From NCBI RefSeq assembly GCF_020544405.1, contig NZ_CP065410.1:3968001-4032000 (forward strand): DNA of 64,000 bases, in the 5' to 3' direction. This stretch comes from Pseudomonas sp. IAC-BECa141 (lineage in GTDB: Bacteria > Pseudomonadota > Gammaproteobacteria > Pseudomonadales > Pseudomonadaceae). Of the stretch, positions 21,336-31,809 are shown one piece after another; positions within the stretch are counted from its first letter, which is position 1; every line of letters starts with the position of its first letter. The translations under genes were made by a program, and so were the position numbers. The notes under the pieces are model-generated. The model had not been told where the DNA came from. It saw only the letters and a program-made list of their open reading frames with translations, and did no database searches.

Positions 21336-21384
21336 CGGCGCGACAACCGAACTCACAACCGATTAACGCAAGCGAGGTGTAGCC

Positions 21385-22089
21385 ATGAACGATTCTCTGT
21401 CTTCGATGATTGTCCCCGGCGTGCTCTGGGGGCTGGTGCTGTTTTCCGTGGTCAGCTGGGCGATCCTGCTGGTCAAGTCGGCGCAATACCTGCGCCAGAA
21501 AACCCAGAACCGGCAGTTCAGCAAAGCCTTCTGGGGCGCGCCGGATTTGCTCACCGCCGCCGAACACGCCAGCCAATATCCGGGCTCGCTTGCGCGGATC
21601 GCCAGCAGCGGTTTCGAAGCCCTGCTGGTAGAAGAATCCCCGCGCACCACCCAGCAACTGGCGCACACCATCAACCGTTCCGACCGACTGGAACGCAATC
21701 TGCGCCAACAGATCCAGAAGGAACGCCGCTCGCTGGAAAACGGCCAGGCGATCCTCGCCAGTATCGGCAGCACCGCGCCGTTCATTGGCCTGTTCGGCAC
21801 CGTGTGGGGAATCATGGAAGCCCTGCAAAGCATCGGCGCCAGCGGTTCGGCCAGTCTGGAAACCGTGGCCGGGCCGATCGGCCACGCGCTGATCGCCACC
21901 GGTGTGGGGATTGCTGTCGCGGTGCCGGCGGTGCTGATTTACAACTTCTTCCTGCGACGCCTGAAGCTGGCCTCGGCAGACATGGATGACTTCGCCCACG
22001 ACTTCGACGCCCTCGCCTCGCGCAGCGCGTTTTCCATCAGCCGCCAGGCTATCGCCAAATCCACGGCCGCCGTGCGGGAGGCCAGCTGA
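21385..22089 (+). CDS. exbB: ExbB (MotA/TolQ/ExbB proton channel)
   Basis: A 234-residue inner-membrane protein with three hydrophobic segments (GVLWGLVLFSVVSWAILL near 14-31; SIGSTAPFIGLFGTVWGIM near 130-148; LIATGVGIAVAVPAVLIYNFF near 170-190). The TM2-TM3 family motif APFIGLFGTVWGI is intact. With ExbD it forms the proton channel that energises TonB. Its last base is shared with the exbD start (overlap of one base), giving tight coupling. Confidence 0.93.
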   Translation: MNDSLSSMIVPGVLWGLVLFSVVSWAILLVKSAQYLRQKTQNRQFSKAFWGAPDLLTAAEHASQYPGSLARIASSGFEALLVEESPRTTQQLAHTINRSDRLERNLRQQIQKERRSLENGQAILASIGSTAPFIGLFGTVWGIMEALQSIGASGSASLETVAGPIGHALIATGVGIAVAVPAVLIYNFFLRRLKLASADMDDFAHDFDALASRSAFSISRQAIAKSTAAVREAS

Positions 22090-22490
22090 TGTCCTTTTCC
22101 ACTCAAGACAGCGATGAAGTGCTCAGCGAAATGAACGTCACGCCGCTGGTGGACGTGATGCTCGTGCTGCTGGTGGTGTTCATCGTCACCGCGCCGCTGA
22201 TGACTAACGCGATCAAGGTCAACCTGCCGAAAACCGACGCCGTCGCCCCCGCCGAAAAGAAAGATCCGGTGGTGGTCAGCGTGGATCAGGATGGCAAGTT
22301 CTTCCTGGCCAAGACCGAGCTGGCGCCGGAATCACTGGAGGCCAGCCTCAAGGAGGTCAAGGCCAGGGACGCCGAAGTGCGCGTGCAGCTGCAGGCCGAC
22401 TCCGCCGTGAATTACGGCCAGGTGGCCAAAGCCATGGCGTCCATCGAGCGCTCGGGCATCACCAAGATATCGGTGATGACCACCCGCTGA
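22089..22490 (+). CDS. exbD: ExbD (TolR-family) proton-channel subunit
   Basis: A 133-residue protein with one N-terminal membrane helix (PLVDVMLVLLVVFIVTAPLM) carrying the conserved proton-accepting aspartate in VTPLVDVML. A periplasmic domain follows (about 45-133), ending ERSGITKISVMTTR. It partners the ExbB immediately upstream. Confidence 0.93.
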   Translation: MSFSTQDSDEVLSEMNVTPLVDVMLVLLVVFIVTAPLMTNAIKVNLPKTDAVAPAEKKDPVVVSVDQDGKFFLAKTELAPESLEASLKEVKARDAEVRVQLQADSAVNYGQVAKAMASIERSGITKISVMTTR

Positions 22491-22697
22491 CGGCGGTGCC
22501 GGGCGCGCAGTGAGGGACGCGCCCGGCACCGCTCGTTGAATCCCGTCGCAATCGGCCGACCGAAAAACGCAGCGCGTCTTCGGAGGGGATCGGCTTGCTT
22601 GAAGAAAGTGGTTTTCGCGGCGCGGCACCACCGTGCTCCGTGCAAAGAGGGCTCACAAGGCCATTTCGATAAACGTCTAACAAAGTCGGAAACAACC

Positions 22698-25403
22698 ATG
22701 CTGATGAACACTCCACGCTTCACGCTCAAACCTCTGGTGGCGACGATTTCCCGCCACCGTTTCGTTCCGTTGTACCTGGTGGCCATGGGGATGGGCGCCG
22801 GGGTTCAGGCGGCCGAGGACGACAACAACGTCCCGGCCGCCGCTGCGGTGGTCGCACCGACCACGCAACTGCAACGGGTCGAAGTCACCGGTTCGGCGAT
22901 CCGTCGGGTCGACGCGGAAACGGCGGTGCCGATCACCGTGCTCAAGGCCGATGAGCTGCGCAAACAGGGCGTGACCACCACCGCCGAACTGGTGCAGCGC
23001 ATCACCGGCAGCCAGTCGATCAACAACAGCGCTGGCTCGGTCGGCTCGGCCACCGGCGGCGCCTCGTTCGCCGACATGCGCGGCATCGGCGCGAACAAGA
23101 CACTGGTGCTGCTCAATGGTCGCCGGCTGGCCAACAACGCCCTGTCGGGCACCAACTCGGCCGGCGGCGCGGTGGATCTGAACATGATCCCGTTTGCTGC
23201 GATCGAGCGCGTGGAAGTGCTGCGCGACGGCGCCTCGGCCCTGTACGGCACCGACGCCATCGGCGGCGTGATCAACTTCATCACCAAAAAATCCATGACC
23301 GACGGCCAGCTCACCCTCGGCGGCGAAACCCCGACCCACAGCGGCGGCGGTGCGACCAAGGACATGAGCGCCAGCTGGGGCTACGGCGACCTGGAGCAGG
23401 ACCGCTTCAACGTGCTCGGCGTGTTCAACTACAACAAGCAGCAGAACCTCGACGCCAACGACCGTTCGTTCGCCCGCGACTACGTGCCCGGCCGTGGCCT
23501 GGATCAGACCTCCGGCACCGCGTTCCCCGGCAACTACAGCCAGAACGGCAACGCCACCAACCCGCTGGCCAACAGCAATTGCAACGGCCCCAACCTGGTG
23601 GCCCGCGATGGCCTCTGCCGCTTCAGCACCCGCGAGTACATCGACCTGGTGCCAGAGACCGAGAAGACTTCGTTCTTCGGCAAGACCACCGGCAAACTGG
23701 CCGACGACCACAACGTCAACCTCGAATACTTCTGGTCGCGCAACAACAACGCCACCGCCGTGGGACCTGCGCCATTGACCGGCCTGAGCCTGGATTCGTC
23801 CTCGCCCTACTACCCTGGCAACGGCATCACCCCGGCACCCACCGGTTTCGCCCTCGACCCGACGCAACCGGTGGACGTGAACTGGCGCGAAACCGCCGCC
23901 GGCCCGCGCGAATCGAAAGACCAGAACACCAGCCAGCGCTTTTTGCTGAGCTTCGACGGCCTGGTCGGCGGCTGGGACTACAACGTCGGCGCCTCGTACA
24001 ACCAGAACAAGATCGTCTCCAGCGTCACCAGCGGCTACGTCAGCGATCAGGCGATGATCGACGGTCTGGCCAGCGGCCTGCTCAACCCGTTCGGCCCGCA
24101 GACCAGCGCCGGTCAGCAATACATCGATCAGGCCGCTTACCACGGCGCCTATTCCACGGCGGTCGGCCGGGTCGCCGGTTTCGACGGGCGGATCAGCCGC
24201 GAGATCGGTGACTGGTTCGGTGCCGGCCCGTCGGGTCTGGCGCTGGGCGGGGAGTACCGCAAAGAGAAATTCCACCAGGACTTCGAAGCCTTTGCCGGCG
24301 ACATCCAGAGCCTGGGCATTGACCCGGCCGGCAGTGTCGAGGGCGACCGCAGCGTAAAAGCCGCCTACGCGGAAATCAACGTGCCGGTGCTCGACAGCCT
24401 GGAATTGTCCGCCGCGGTGCGTCACGACAAATACAGCGACTTCGGCAGCACCACCAACCCGAAATATTCGTTCCGTTATCAGCCGCTCAAGGAACTGGTG
24501 GTGCGCGGCGCCTACAGCGAAGGCTTCCGCGCGCCGTCGCTGTATGAGTTGTATTCGCCGCGCAGCATCACCTACACCCAGGGCTACTACAACGACCCGG
24601 TGCTGTGTACCGGCGGCGTGGTGCAACCGGGCGGCAACGGCGGGCGCGATTGCGGTCAGCAGTTCCTCAACCAGATCGGCGGCAACGAAGACCTGGCACC
24701 GGAGAAAGCTCGCAACGTGACCTTGGGCTTCGTTTATCAGCCGGTCAACAATCTGTCCGTAGGCCTGGATTTCTGGTGGATTCACATCTCCAACCAGATC
24801 CAGCCGTTCCCGGAATCCACCGTGTTCGATCAGGCCGGCAGCTACCCTGACCGCTTCGTGCGCAACGCCGACGGCACGCTCAACTACATCGTCACCGGCA
24901 ACGCCAACCTCGGCATCGTCGAAACCAATGGCGTCGATGTGTCGCTGGACTATCGCTTCCCGAACACGCCGTACGGTCAGTTCGGTCTGGGCCTGCAAGG
25001 CACTTACGTCGACGAGTACGACTTCCAGAGCACCATCAAGGGCCCGTTCACCGACAAGGTCGGCGACTTCAGGGGTGACGGGGTGATTGCCCGCTGGAAA
25101 CACAACCTGACCGGCTCCTGGACCTTCGGCGCCGCCCGCGCGGCGCTGACCAACCGCTTCACCACCGGCTACAACGACTACGACCGCGAGACCAACGCGC
25201 GGGTCGCGTCGTACTCGGTGTGGGACCTGTCGGCCGGCTACACCTTCGACAAGGTGCTGGACGTGGATGCGGGAGTGAAGAACCTGTTCGACCGCGACCC
25301 GCCGTTCACCAACCAGGCCTACAACTTCCAGAGCGGCTATGACCCGCGCTACACCGATCCGCTGGGCCGCACGCTGTTTGCGCGCATGACGTACCACTTC
25401 TAA
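22698..25403 (+). CDS. TonB-dependent outer-membrane receptor
   Basis: A 901-residue receptor. A signal sequence reaches about residue 36 (GAGVQAAEDD). A TonB-box-like VEVTGS lies near 58, and the plug domain is about 60-200 (VLKADELRKQGVTTTAELVQR; LNGRRLANN; ERVEVLRDGASALYGTDAIGGVINF). The 22-strand barrel ends in GRTLFARMTYHF with the expected terminal Phe. It belongs to the large-loop type common in proteobacterial nutrient uptake rather than to a classic siderophore set with a sigma/anti-sigma pair. The peptide ABC importer directly downstream suggests a peptide or peptide-conjugate ligand. ATG 22698 opens the signal peptide. Confidence 0.9.
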   Translation: MLMNTPRFTLKPLVATISRHRFVPLYLVAMGMGAGVQAAEDDNNVPAAAAVVAPTTQLQRVEVTGSAIRRVDAETAVPITVLKADELRKQGVTTTAELVQRITGSQSINNSAGSVGSATGGASFADMRGIGANKTLVLLNGRRLANNALSGTNSAGGAVDLNMIPFAAIERVEVLRDGASALYGTDAIGGVINFITKKSMTDGQLTLGGETPTHSGGGATKDMSASWGYGDLEQDRFNVLGVFNYNKQQNLDANDRSFARDYVPGRGLDQTSGTAFPGNYSQNGNATNPLANSNCNGPNLVARDGLCRFSTREYIDLVPETEKTSFFGKTTGKLADDHNVNLEYFWSRNNNATAVGPAPLTGLSLDSSSPYYPGNGITPAPTGFALDPTQPVDVNWRETAAGPRESKDQNTSQRFLLSFDGLVGGWDYNVGASYNQNKIVSSVTSGYVSDQAMIDGLASGLLNPFGPQTSAGQQYIDQAAYHGAYSTAVGRVAGFDGRISREIGDWFGAGPSGLALGGEYRKEKFHQDFEAFAGDIQSLGIDPAGSVEGDRSVKAAYAEINVPVLDSLELSAAVRHDKYSDFGSTTNPKYSFRYQPLKELVVRGAYSEGFRAPSLYELYSPRSITYTQGYYNDPVLCTGGVVQPGGNGGRDCGQQFLNQIGGNEDLAPEKARNVTLGFVYQPVNNLSVGLDFWWIHISNQIQPFPESTVFDQAGSYPDRFVRNADGTLNYIVTGNANLGIVETNGVDVSLDYRFPNTPYGQFGLGLQGTYVDEYDFQSTIKGPFTDKVGDFRGDGVIARWKHNLTGSWTFGAARAALTNRFTTGYNDYDRETNARVASYSVWDLSAGYTFDKVLDVDAGVKNLFDRDPPFTNQAYNFQSGYDPRYTDPLGRTLFARMTYHF

Positions 25404-25420
25404 GGATCGAGCACTGCATA

Positions 25421-25456
25421 ACCCTGTGGGAGCCGACTTGCCAGCTCCCACAGGGG
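25421..25456. terminator. REP-like hairpin after the TonB receptor gene
   Basis: A 12-base perfect stem (CCCTGTGGGAGC / GCTCCCACAGGG) with a 10-base loop. It is a single REP-like unit and lacks a long T run, so it may weaken or protect the transcript rather than end it. The yejA-like gene starts 36 bases on. Confidence 0.6.
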
Positions 25457-25491
25457 TTCCTTGTTCTTTCAGAGGTTTGAGGAGTGATCTC

Positions 25492-27363
25492 ATGGACTTT
25501 TTGCGCAACATGGCCGGCCTGCTGCTCGGCAGTGCGCTGCTGTGCAACGCGGCATCTGCGCTGGCCGGCGGCAGCTACGCGATGACGGTGTACGGCGAGG
25601 CGCCGAAATACCCCGCCGGTTTCCAGCACTTCGACTTCGTCAATCCCGACGCACCGAAGGGCGGCTCGCTCAGCCGCGCTTCAATGGAGATCGGTCAGTA
25701 CAACTACATCACCCCGTATGCCGATCAGGGCATTTCCGTGGTGCAGGTCAACGACTGGGTGTACTCGCCGCTGGCGTTCCGCTCGCTGGACGAGCCCTAC
25801 ACCGTCTACGGCCTGGTGGCGCAATCCATGGAGCGCGATCCCGGCGGTCTGTGGGTGCGCTTCAACCTGAATCCCGAGGCGCGTTTCGCCGACGGCACGC
25901 CGATCACCGCCGAGGACGTGCGTTACACCTTCGAGCTTCTGATGACCAAGGGCAGCCTGAGTTATCGCCAGCAATACGCCGATGTGCAGGACGTACTGGT
26001 CGAAGGCCCGCGACAGATTCGCTTCACCTTCAAGAACAACCTCAACCGCACCCTGGCGCTGGATCTGGCCTCGCTGCGACCGGTGCCCGAGCACTGGTGG
26101 AAAACCCGCGACTTCGCCAACGGCGGCGGCTTCGAACCACCACTGGGCAGTGGCCCGTACCGGGTGAGCAAGGTCGATGCGGGGCGCAGCATCGGTTTCC
26201 AGCGCGATCCGGATTGGTGGGGCAAGGACTTGCCGGTCAGTCGCGGGATGTACAACTTCGACAGCCTGACCGTGAACTTCTACGGCGACACCGACGTCGC
26301 CCGGCAACTGCTGCAGGCCGGGGCGTTCGACTACAACCGCGAGTTTTCTTCATCCGGCTACGTGGTCGGCTACGACAGCCCGGCCCTGCGTGACGGACGC
26401 CTGCAACAGGCGATTCTCGCCCCGGACAAACCGACCAGCGCCCAAGGGTTTGTGTTCAACCTGCAGAACCCGTTGTTCAAGGATCACCGGGTGCGCAAGG
26501 CGCTGAGCCTGCTGTGGGATTTCGAGTGGACCAACAAGCAAATGATGCGCGGCTTCTACGTGCGCCAGAACAGCTACTGGCCGAAGAGTGAAATGGCCGC
26601 CACCGCCCTGCCCGACGCTGGCGAACTGGCGATCCTCGAACCGCTGCGCGGACAGATTCCGGACGAGGTTTTCAACCGGGTCTATCAGGCGCCGAAAACC
26701 GATGGCAGCGGCTACATCCGCGACAAGCAGTTGCAGGCCCTGAAACTGCTGGCGGAGGCCGGATGGACGCCGAAAAACAACCGCCTGGTAAACGCCGCCG
26801 GCGAGCCCTTCGAATTCACCTTCCTCGACGGCCAGGGCGGCTTCGACCGCATGCTGCTGCCCTACAAACGCAACCTGGCGCAGATCGGCATCACCCTGAA
26901 TCTGCGGCGCATCGATTCGGCGCAGTACATCAACCGGCTTAACGCCCGGGATTACGACATGATCGTCACCAGTTTCCCCCGCAGCGGCGATCCGATCGTC
27001 TCGCCGGGCCGCGAGCTGTACAGCCTGTATGCCTCGCAGAGCGCCACACAAGTCGGCAGCTCCAATTCGATGGTGCTGGCGGACCCGGCGGTAGACCGGC
27101 TGATCGACGGCCTGGTCCAGGCCAATACCCGCGACGCCATGGTGCGTTACGCCCGCGCCCTCGACCGAGTGCTGCAATGGGGTGACTACATGATTCCCAA
27201 CTACTACTCCAAAGGCACGCCGACGGTGTATCAGAACCGCTTCGGCAGGCCGTCGGTGCAACCGATTTACAGCGAAGGCCTCGACACCTGGTGGGAGGTC
27301 TCGGCCAAGCCGCTGACCAACCAGCAGATGAGTGCCCTGCACCACCTCGCGGGGGGCCAGTGA
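25492..27363 (+). CDS. Peptide ABC transporter substrate-binding protein (YejA-like)
   Basis: A 623-residue periplasmic solute-binding protein, family 5, with signal peptide ([10 protein letters not shown], about residue 27). The family opening [23 protein letters not shown] is typical of YejA rather than of DppA/OppA. The signatures [17 protein letters not shown] and PLGSGPYRV are present. YejA-type proteins deliver oligopeptides and, in E. coli, microcin C to YejBEF. ATG 25492 follows GAGGAG at 7 bases. It is first of a tight four-gene importer operon. Confidence 0.92.
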   Translation: MDFLRNMAGLLLGSALLCNAASALAGGSYAMTVYGEAPKYPAGFQHFDFVNPDAPKGGSLSRASMEIGQYNYITPYADQGISVVQVNDWVYSPLAFRSLDEPYTVYGLVAQSMERDPGGLWVRFNLNPEARFADGTPITAEDVRYTFELLMTKGSLSYRQQYADVQDVLVEGPRQIRFTFKNNLNRTLALDLASLRPVPEHWWKTRDFANGGGFEPPLGSGPYRVSKVDAGRSIGFQRDPDWWGKDLPVSRGMYNFDSLTVNFYGDTDVARQLLQAGAFDYNREFSSSGYVVGYDSPALRDGRLQQAILAPDKPTSAQGFVFNLQNPLFKDHRVRKALSLLWDFEWTNKQMMRGFYVRQNSYWPKSEMAATALPDAGELAILEPLRGQIPDEVFNRVYQAPKTDGSGYIRDKQLQALKLLAEAGWTPKNNRLVNAAGEPFEFTFLDGQGGFDRMLLPYKRNLAQIGITLNLRRIDSAQYINRLNARDYDMIVTSFPRSGDPIVSPGRELYSLYASQSATQVGSSNSMVLADPAVDRLIDGLVQANTRDAMVRYARALDRVLQWGDYMIPNYYSKGTPTVYQNRFGRPSVQPIYSEGLDTWWEVSAKPLTNQQMSALHHLAGGQ

Positions 27364-27364
27364 C

Positions 27365-28429
27365 ATGTGGCGTTATCTGAGTCGACGTCTGTTGCTGATC
27401 ATCCCGACGCTGCTGTGCATTCTGGTGGTCAACTTCGTCATCGTGCAGGCGGCGCCCGGCGGCCCGGTGGAGCAGGCCATCGCTCGCCTGCAAGGCTTCG
27501 GCGGACACAGCATGGGCGGCGCCAGCGAAGTGACCGCGATCGGCGGGGCCGGACGCAGCAGCCGCGGCCTGGACCCGGCGCTGATCGAAGAGATCAAGCA
27601 GCACTACGGTTTCGACAAACCGATGCACGAACGCCTGTGGCTGATGCTCAAGAACTACGCGCAACTGGAGCTGGGCAGCAGCTTCTTTCGCGGTGCGAAG
27701 GTGACCGATCTGATCGTGCAGAAGCTGCCGGTGTCGCTGTCCCTCGGCCTGTGGGCAACCTTGATCACCTACCTGATTTCGATCCCGCTGGGGATCCGTA
27801 AAGCGATCAAAAACGGCAGCGCGTTCGATGTCTGGAGCAGCACGGCGATCATCGTCGGTTACGCGATGCCGGCGTTTCTGTTCGCGATCCTGTTGATCGT
27901 GGTGTTCGCCGGGGGCAGCTACGTCAACTGGTTTCCGGTGCAGGGGCTGGTCTCGGACAATTTCGACAGCCTGAGCCTGTGGGGCAAGGTCGGCGACTAC
28001 CTGTGGCACCTGGTATTACCGGTGACGGCGCTGGTGATCGGCGGTTTTGCGACGCTGACGATCCTGACCAAAAACAGCTTCCTCAACGAGATCAGCCGTC
28101 AGTACGTGATCACCGCACGCGCCAAGGGCCTGACCGAACGACGCGTGCTCTACGGCCATGTGTTTCGCAACGCGATGCTGCTGGTGGTGGCCGGTGTGCC
28201 GTCGGCATTGATCGAGGTGTTTTTCGCCGGCTCGCTGCTGATCGAAACCATCTTCAACCTCGATGGCCTCGGGCGCATGAGCTACGAAGCGGCGGTGTCA
28301 CGGGACTACCCGGTGGTGTTCGGCACGCTGTTCCTGTTCACCCTGTTCGGCCTGTTGATCAAGCTGATCGGCGACCTCTGCTACACCCTGCTCGACCCGC
28401 GCATCGACTTCTCGGCGAGGACTGCCTGA
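27365..28429 (+). CDS. Peptide ABC transporter permease (YejB-like)
   Basis: A 354-residue inner-membrane permease with six hydrophobic segments and the EAA-type loop ([21 protein letters not shown]). The N-terminal [21 protein letters not shown] and the long periplasmic insertion (about 45-90) match YejB. The start follows the substrate-binding gene by one base, and its stop overlaps the next ATG (ATGA). Confidence 0.92.
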   Translation: MWRYLSRRLLLIIPTLLCILVVNFVIVQAAPGGPVEQAIARLQGFGGHSMGGASEVTAIGGAGRSSRGLDPALIEEIKQHYGFDKPMHERLWLMLKNYAQLELGSSFFRGAKVTDLIVQKLPVSLSLGLWATLITYLISIPLGIRKAIKNGSAFDVWSSTAIIVGYAMPAFLFAILLIVVFAGGSYVNWFPVQGLVSDNFDSLSLWGKVGDYLWHLVLPVTALVIGGFATLTILTKNSFLNEISRQYVITARAKGLTERRVLYGHVFRNAMLLVVAGVPSALIEVFFAGSLLIETIFNLDGLGRMSYEAAVSRDYPVVFGTLFLFTLFGLLIKLIGDLCYTLLDPRIDFSARTA

Positions 28430-29451
28430 TGTTCACACTCTCCCCTCTGGGCCGGCGGCGCCTCGCGCAATTCAAGGCCAACCGTCGCGGGCGCTGGTCG
28501 CTGTGGCTGTTCGTCGGGCTGTGCCTGATCTGCCTCGGCGGCGAACTGATCGCCAATGACAAACCGCTGGTGATCCGCTACCACGACGCTTTTTACTTCC
28601 CGATCCTCAGCGATTATCAGGAAACCGATTTCGGCGGCGAATTGCCCTTCCAGCCGGATTACGCCAGCAATTACGTGCACCAACTGATCGAGGATCAAGG
28701 CGGCTGGATGCTGTTCCCGCCGATTCCGTTCAGCTACGACACGGTCAATTACGACCTCACGGAACCGGCGCCGAGCCCGCCGTCCTCCAGCAACTGGCTG
28801 GGCACCGACGATCAGGCGCGGGACGTGTTGGCGCGGGTGATTTTCGGCACGCGGATTTCGATTCTGTTTGCACTGATCCTCACCGCCGTCAGTGCGCTGG
28901 TCGGCATCGTGGCCGGGGCGTTGCAGGGTTACTACGGCGGCTGGGTCGACTTGCTCGGGCAGCGGGTGCTGGAGATCTGGTCGGGGCTGCCGGTGCTGTA
29001 CCTGCTGATTATTTTGTCGGGGTTCGTTTCGCCCGGTTTCTGGTGGCTGCTGGGGATCATGGCGCTGTTTTCCTGGCTGGCACTGGTGGACGTGGTGCGC
29101 GCCGAGTTCCTGCGCGGGCGCAGCCTGGAATACGTCAAGGCCGCGCGGGCCCTGGGCCTGACGGACAGCGAGTTGATGCGCCGGCACATTCTGCCCAACG
29201 CCATGACCTCAACCCTCACGTACCTGCCGTTCATTCTGACCGGCGCCATCGCCACCCTCACCGCGCTGGACTTTCTCGGTTTCGGCATGCCCGCCGGCAC
29301 CGCGTCGCTGGGTGAACTGATCGGCCAGGCCAAGCGCAATCTGCAAGCGCCGTGGCTGGGGCTGACGGCGTTTTTTGCCCTGGCGCTGATTCTGTCCCTG
29401 CTGGTGTTCATCGGCGAAGCCTGCCGTGACGCGTTCGATCCGCGATCCTGA
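28429..29451 (+). CDS. Peptide ABC transporter permease (YejE-like)
   Basis: A 340-residue permease. A first helix (LWLFVGLCLICLGGELIAND) is followed by the YejE-type periplasmic insert (KPLVIRYHDAFYFPILSDY) before five further helices. The EAA loop is VKAARALGLTDSELMRRHILPN. It overlaps yejB by ATGA and precedes the ATPase by 14 bases. Confidence 0.92.
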   Translation: MFTLSPLGRRRLAQFKANRRGRWSLWLFVGLCLICLGGELIANDKPLVIRYHDAFYFPILSDYQETDFGGELPFQPDYASNYVHQLIEDQGGWMLFPPIPFSYDTVNYDLTEPAPSPPSSSNWLGTDDQARDVLARVIFGTRISILFALILTAVSALVGIVAGALQGYYGGWVDLLGQRVLEIWSGLPVLYLLIILSGFVSPGFWWLLGIMALFSWLALVDVVRAEFLRGRSLEYVKAARALGLTDSELMRRHILPNAMTSTLTYLPFILTGAIATLTALDFLGFGMPAGTASLGELIGQAKRNLQAPWLGLTAFFALALILSLLVFIGEACRDAFDPRS

Positions 29452-29465
29452 TCCCCGGAGCTGAA

Positions 29466-31163
29466 ATGACCGACAACCTGATTGAAATCCGCGACCTGCG
29501 CGTCGCCTTCGCCGGGCACGAAGTGGTGCACGGTGTGAATCTCGACATCCGCCGTGGCGAGTGCCTGGCACTGGTCGGCGAATCCGGCTCGGGCAAGTCG
29601 GTGACGGCGCACTCGATCCTGCGTTTGCTGCCAGGCAAAACCGTCAGCAGCACGGGCAGCATCCGCTACAACGGCGTGGACTTGCTGCACGCCAGCGAAC
29701 AGCAACTGCGCGGCTTGCGCGGCAACCGCATCGCGATGATTTTCCAGGAGCCGATGACTTCGCTGAACCCGTTGCACACGGTGGAAAAACAGATCAGCGA
29801 AGTGCTGGAGATCCACAAGGGGCTCAAGGGCCGCGCCGCGCGCCAGCGCACGCTGGAGCTGCTGGAACTGGTCGGCATTCGCCAGCCGTTGCAGCGCTTG
29901 AAGGCCTATCCGCACCAGCTCTCCGGCGGCCAGCGGCAACGGGTGATGATCGCCATGGCGCTGGCCAACGAGCCGCAATTGCTGATCGCCGATGAGCCGA
30001 CCACCGCGCTGGACGTAACCGTGCAACAGAAGATTCTCGAACTGCTGATCGAGTTGCAGCAACGCCTCGGCATGTCGCTGCTGCTGATCAGTCACGACCT
30101 CAATCTGGTGCGGCGCATCGCCCAGCGGGTGTGCGTAATGCGCCACGGGGAAATCGTCGAACAGGCCGACTGCGCAACACTGTTCCGCACCCCGCAGCAT
30201 CCCTACAGCCGCCTGCTGATCGAGGCGGAACCGTCGGGGGCACCGGTGCCGAGTCGCTACGATCACAACCTGCTGGAAGTGGACGATCTGAAAGTCTGGT
30301 TCCCGCTGCCCAAGACGTTGTTCAGCCGCACCCAGGAATACATCAAGGCCGTGGACGGCGTGAGTTTCCGGCTGCAACGGGGCAAGACCCTGGGCATTGT
30401 CGGCGAGTCCGGCTCGGGCAAGTCGACGCTGGGCCAGGCGATTCTGCGGCTGGTGGAATCCGAGGGCGACATTCGGTTCGGCAACAAGCAATTGAGCCTG
30501 TTCAATCAGCGCTTGATGCGCCCGTTGCGGCGACAGATCCAGGTGGTGTTCCAAGACCCGTTCGGCAGCCTCAGCCCACGGATGTCGGTGCAGCAGATCA
30601 TCGCCGAAGGCCTGCTGACCCACGGCATCGGCACGGCGGAGGAACGTGAGGCGGCGGTGATCCGCGTGCTGGAGGAAGTCGGCCTCGACCCGCAGAGCCG
30701 CCATCGCTATCCCCACGAATTCTCCGGCGGCCAGCGCCAGCGCATTTCCATCGCCCGGGCACTGGTGCTGGAACCGGCGCTGATTCTGCTCGACGAACCG
30801 ACCTCGGCGCTGGATCGCACGGTGCAGAAACAGGTGGTGGAATTGTTGCGGCAATTGCAGATCCGTCACGGCTTGACGTACCTGTTCATCAGCCATGACC
30901 TGGCGGTGGTGCATGCGCTGGCGCACGACTTGATGGTGATCAAGGACGGCAAGGTGGTGGAACAGGGAGCGTCGCGCCAGATTTTTGCGGCGCCGCAGCA
31001 TGCGTATACCCAGGCGTTGCTGAAAGCCTCCGGCCTGAAGCCTGACAAAGATCCCTGTGGGAGCGAGCTTGCTCGCGAAGGCGTCGGATCAGTCAGCATT
31101 TATGTGGCTGACACACCGTATTCGCGAGCAAGCTCGCCCACAGGTGTAATCGATGGGGTTTGA
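29466..31163 (+). CDS. Peptide ABC transporter ATPase with two nucleotide-binding domains (YejF-like)
   Basis: A 565-residue double ATPase. In domain 1, Walker A GESGSGKS is near residue 39, signature LSGGQRQR near 155 and Walker B LLIADEPT near 175. In domain 2, Walker [10 protein letters not shown] is near 312, signature FSGGQRQR near 420 and Walker B LILLDEPT near 440. It energises the YejABE importer. The last 37 or so residues (from [11 protein letters not shown] onward) are encoded by a REPIN and do not resemble a family C-terminus; the native end was probably near ASGLKP. Confidence 0.92.
   Translation: MTDNLIEIRDLRVAFAGHEVVHGVNLDIRRGECLALVGESGSGKSVTAHSILRLLPGKTVSSTGSIRYNGVDLLHASEQQLRGLRGNRIAMIFQEPMTSLNPLHTVEKQISEVLEIHKGLKGRAARQRTLELLELVGIRQPLQRLKAYPHQLSGGQRQRVMIAMALANEPQLLIADEPTTALDVTVQQKILELLIELQQRLGMSLLLISHDLNLVRRIAQRVCVMRHGEIVEQADCATLFRTPQHPYSRLLIEAEPSGAPVPSRYDHNLLEVDDLKVWFPLPKTLFSRTQEYIKAVDGVSFRLQRGKTLGIVGESGSGKSTLGQAILRLVESEGDIRFGNKQLSLFNQRLMRPLRRQIQVVFQDPFGSLSPRMSVQQIIAEGLLTHGIGTAEEREAAVIRVLEEVGLDPQSRHRYPHEFSGGQRQRISIARALVLEPALILLDEPTSALDRTVQKQVVELLRQLQIRHGLTYLFISHDLAVVHALAHDLMVIKDGKVVEQGASRQIFAAPQHAYTQALLKASGLKPDKDPCGSELAREGVGSVSIYVADTPYSRASSPTGVIDGV
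31053..31144. repeat. REPIN inside the 3' end of the yejF-like gene
   Basis: Left arm CCCTGTGGGAGCGAGCTTGC...GCGAA (31053-31079) and inverted right arm TTCGCGAGCAAGCTCGCCCA...CAGG (31121-31144) form a REP doublet. Translation of yejF continues through it without a stop for about 30 codons, ending at 31163. Confidence 0.88.
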
Positions 31164-31266
31164 AGTTTATTTTCCGGCCACTGCATCCAAACCGCTCCGT
31201 CACGGGTAGTCCCTGTAACAGCCCATTTTCGGCTGTCAGCGGTCTACCCTTTTCGGAGAAACACTG

Positions 31267-31788
31267 ATGAACATCACCCAACTGATTGGCCTCACCGGTT
31301 TGCTCGCCGTTGCCTCGACAAGCTTTGCCCAAAGCAGTTATCCCGATGCGATCAAGGTGCCGGACGGCCACAGGATCGCGATGGAAACCACCGGGGTCGG
31401 CGAGATCACCTACGAATGCCGGGACAAGGCCAATGTCGCCGGCCAGACCGAGTGGGTGTTCGTCGGCCCGAAAGCGGTGCTCAATGATCGCAGCGGCAAA
31501 CAGGTCGGCACCTACTTCGGCCCGCCCGCCACCTGGCAGGCGCAGGACGGCTCGAAAGTCACCGGCACGCAACTGGCCGTTGCGCCATCGAGCCCGGGTA
31601 ACCTGCCCTATCAACTGGTCAAGGCCAACCCCGCCGAAGGCAAAGGCGCCATGAGCGGCGTGAGCTACATCCAGCGCGTCGCGCTCAAGGGCGGCGTGGC
31701 GCCGGGCAGTGAATGCACGGCGGCGAACAAGGGCCAGAAGGAAGTGGTGAAGTACCAGGCCGATTACATTTTCTGGGCGGCGAACTGA
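31267..31788 (+). CDS. Exported DUF3455 family protein
   Basis: A 173-residue protein with signal peptide (residues 1-21, STSFAQ). The DUF3455 pattern is clear: VPDGHRIAMETTGVGEITYECR, a tryptophan-bearing core (TEWVFVGPKAVLNDRSGKQV), and a C-terminal CTAANKGQKEVVKYQADYIFW with a cysteine that can pair with the earlier YEC cysteine. Function is unknown. It lies just upstream of the ECF sigma gene. A GTAACA motif at 31215-31220 lies about 47 bases upstream of the ATG. Confidence 0.85.
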   Translation: MNITQLIGLTGLLAVASTSFAQSSYPDAIKVPDGHRIAMETTGVGEITYECRDKANVAGQTEWVFVGPKAVLNDRSGKQVGTYFGPPATWQAQDGSKVTGTQLAVAPSSPGNLPYQLVKANPAEGKGAMSGVSYIQRVALKGGVAPGSECTAANKGQKEVVKYQADYIFWAAN

Positions 31789-31809
31789 GCCTGACTGGAC
31801 GTTTGCTCG

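Noticed and set aside
22677..25547. A 956-codon frame antisense to the TonB receptor
   Set aside because: Composition (Val/Ala/Gly/His-rich) is typical of a reverse-strand shadow, and the plus-strand gene has all receptor motifs.
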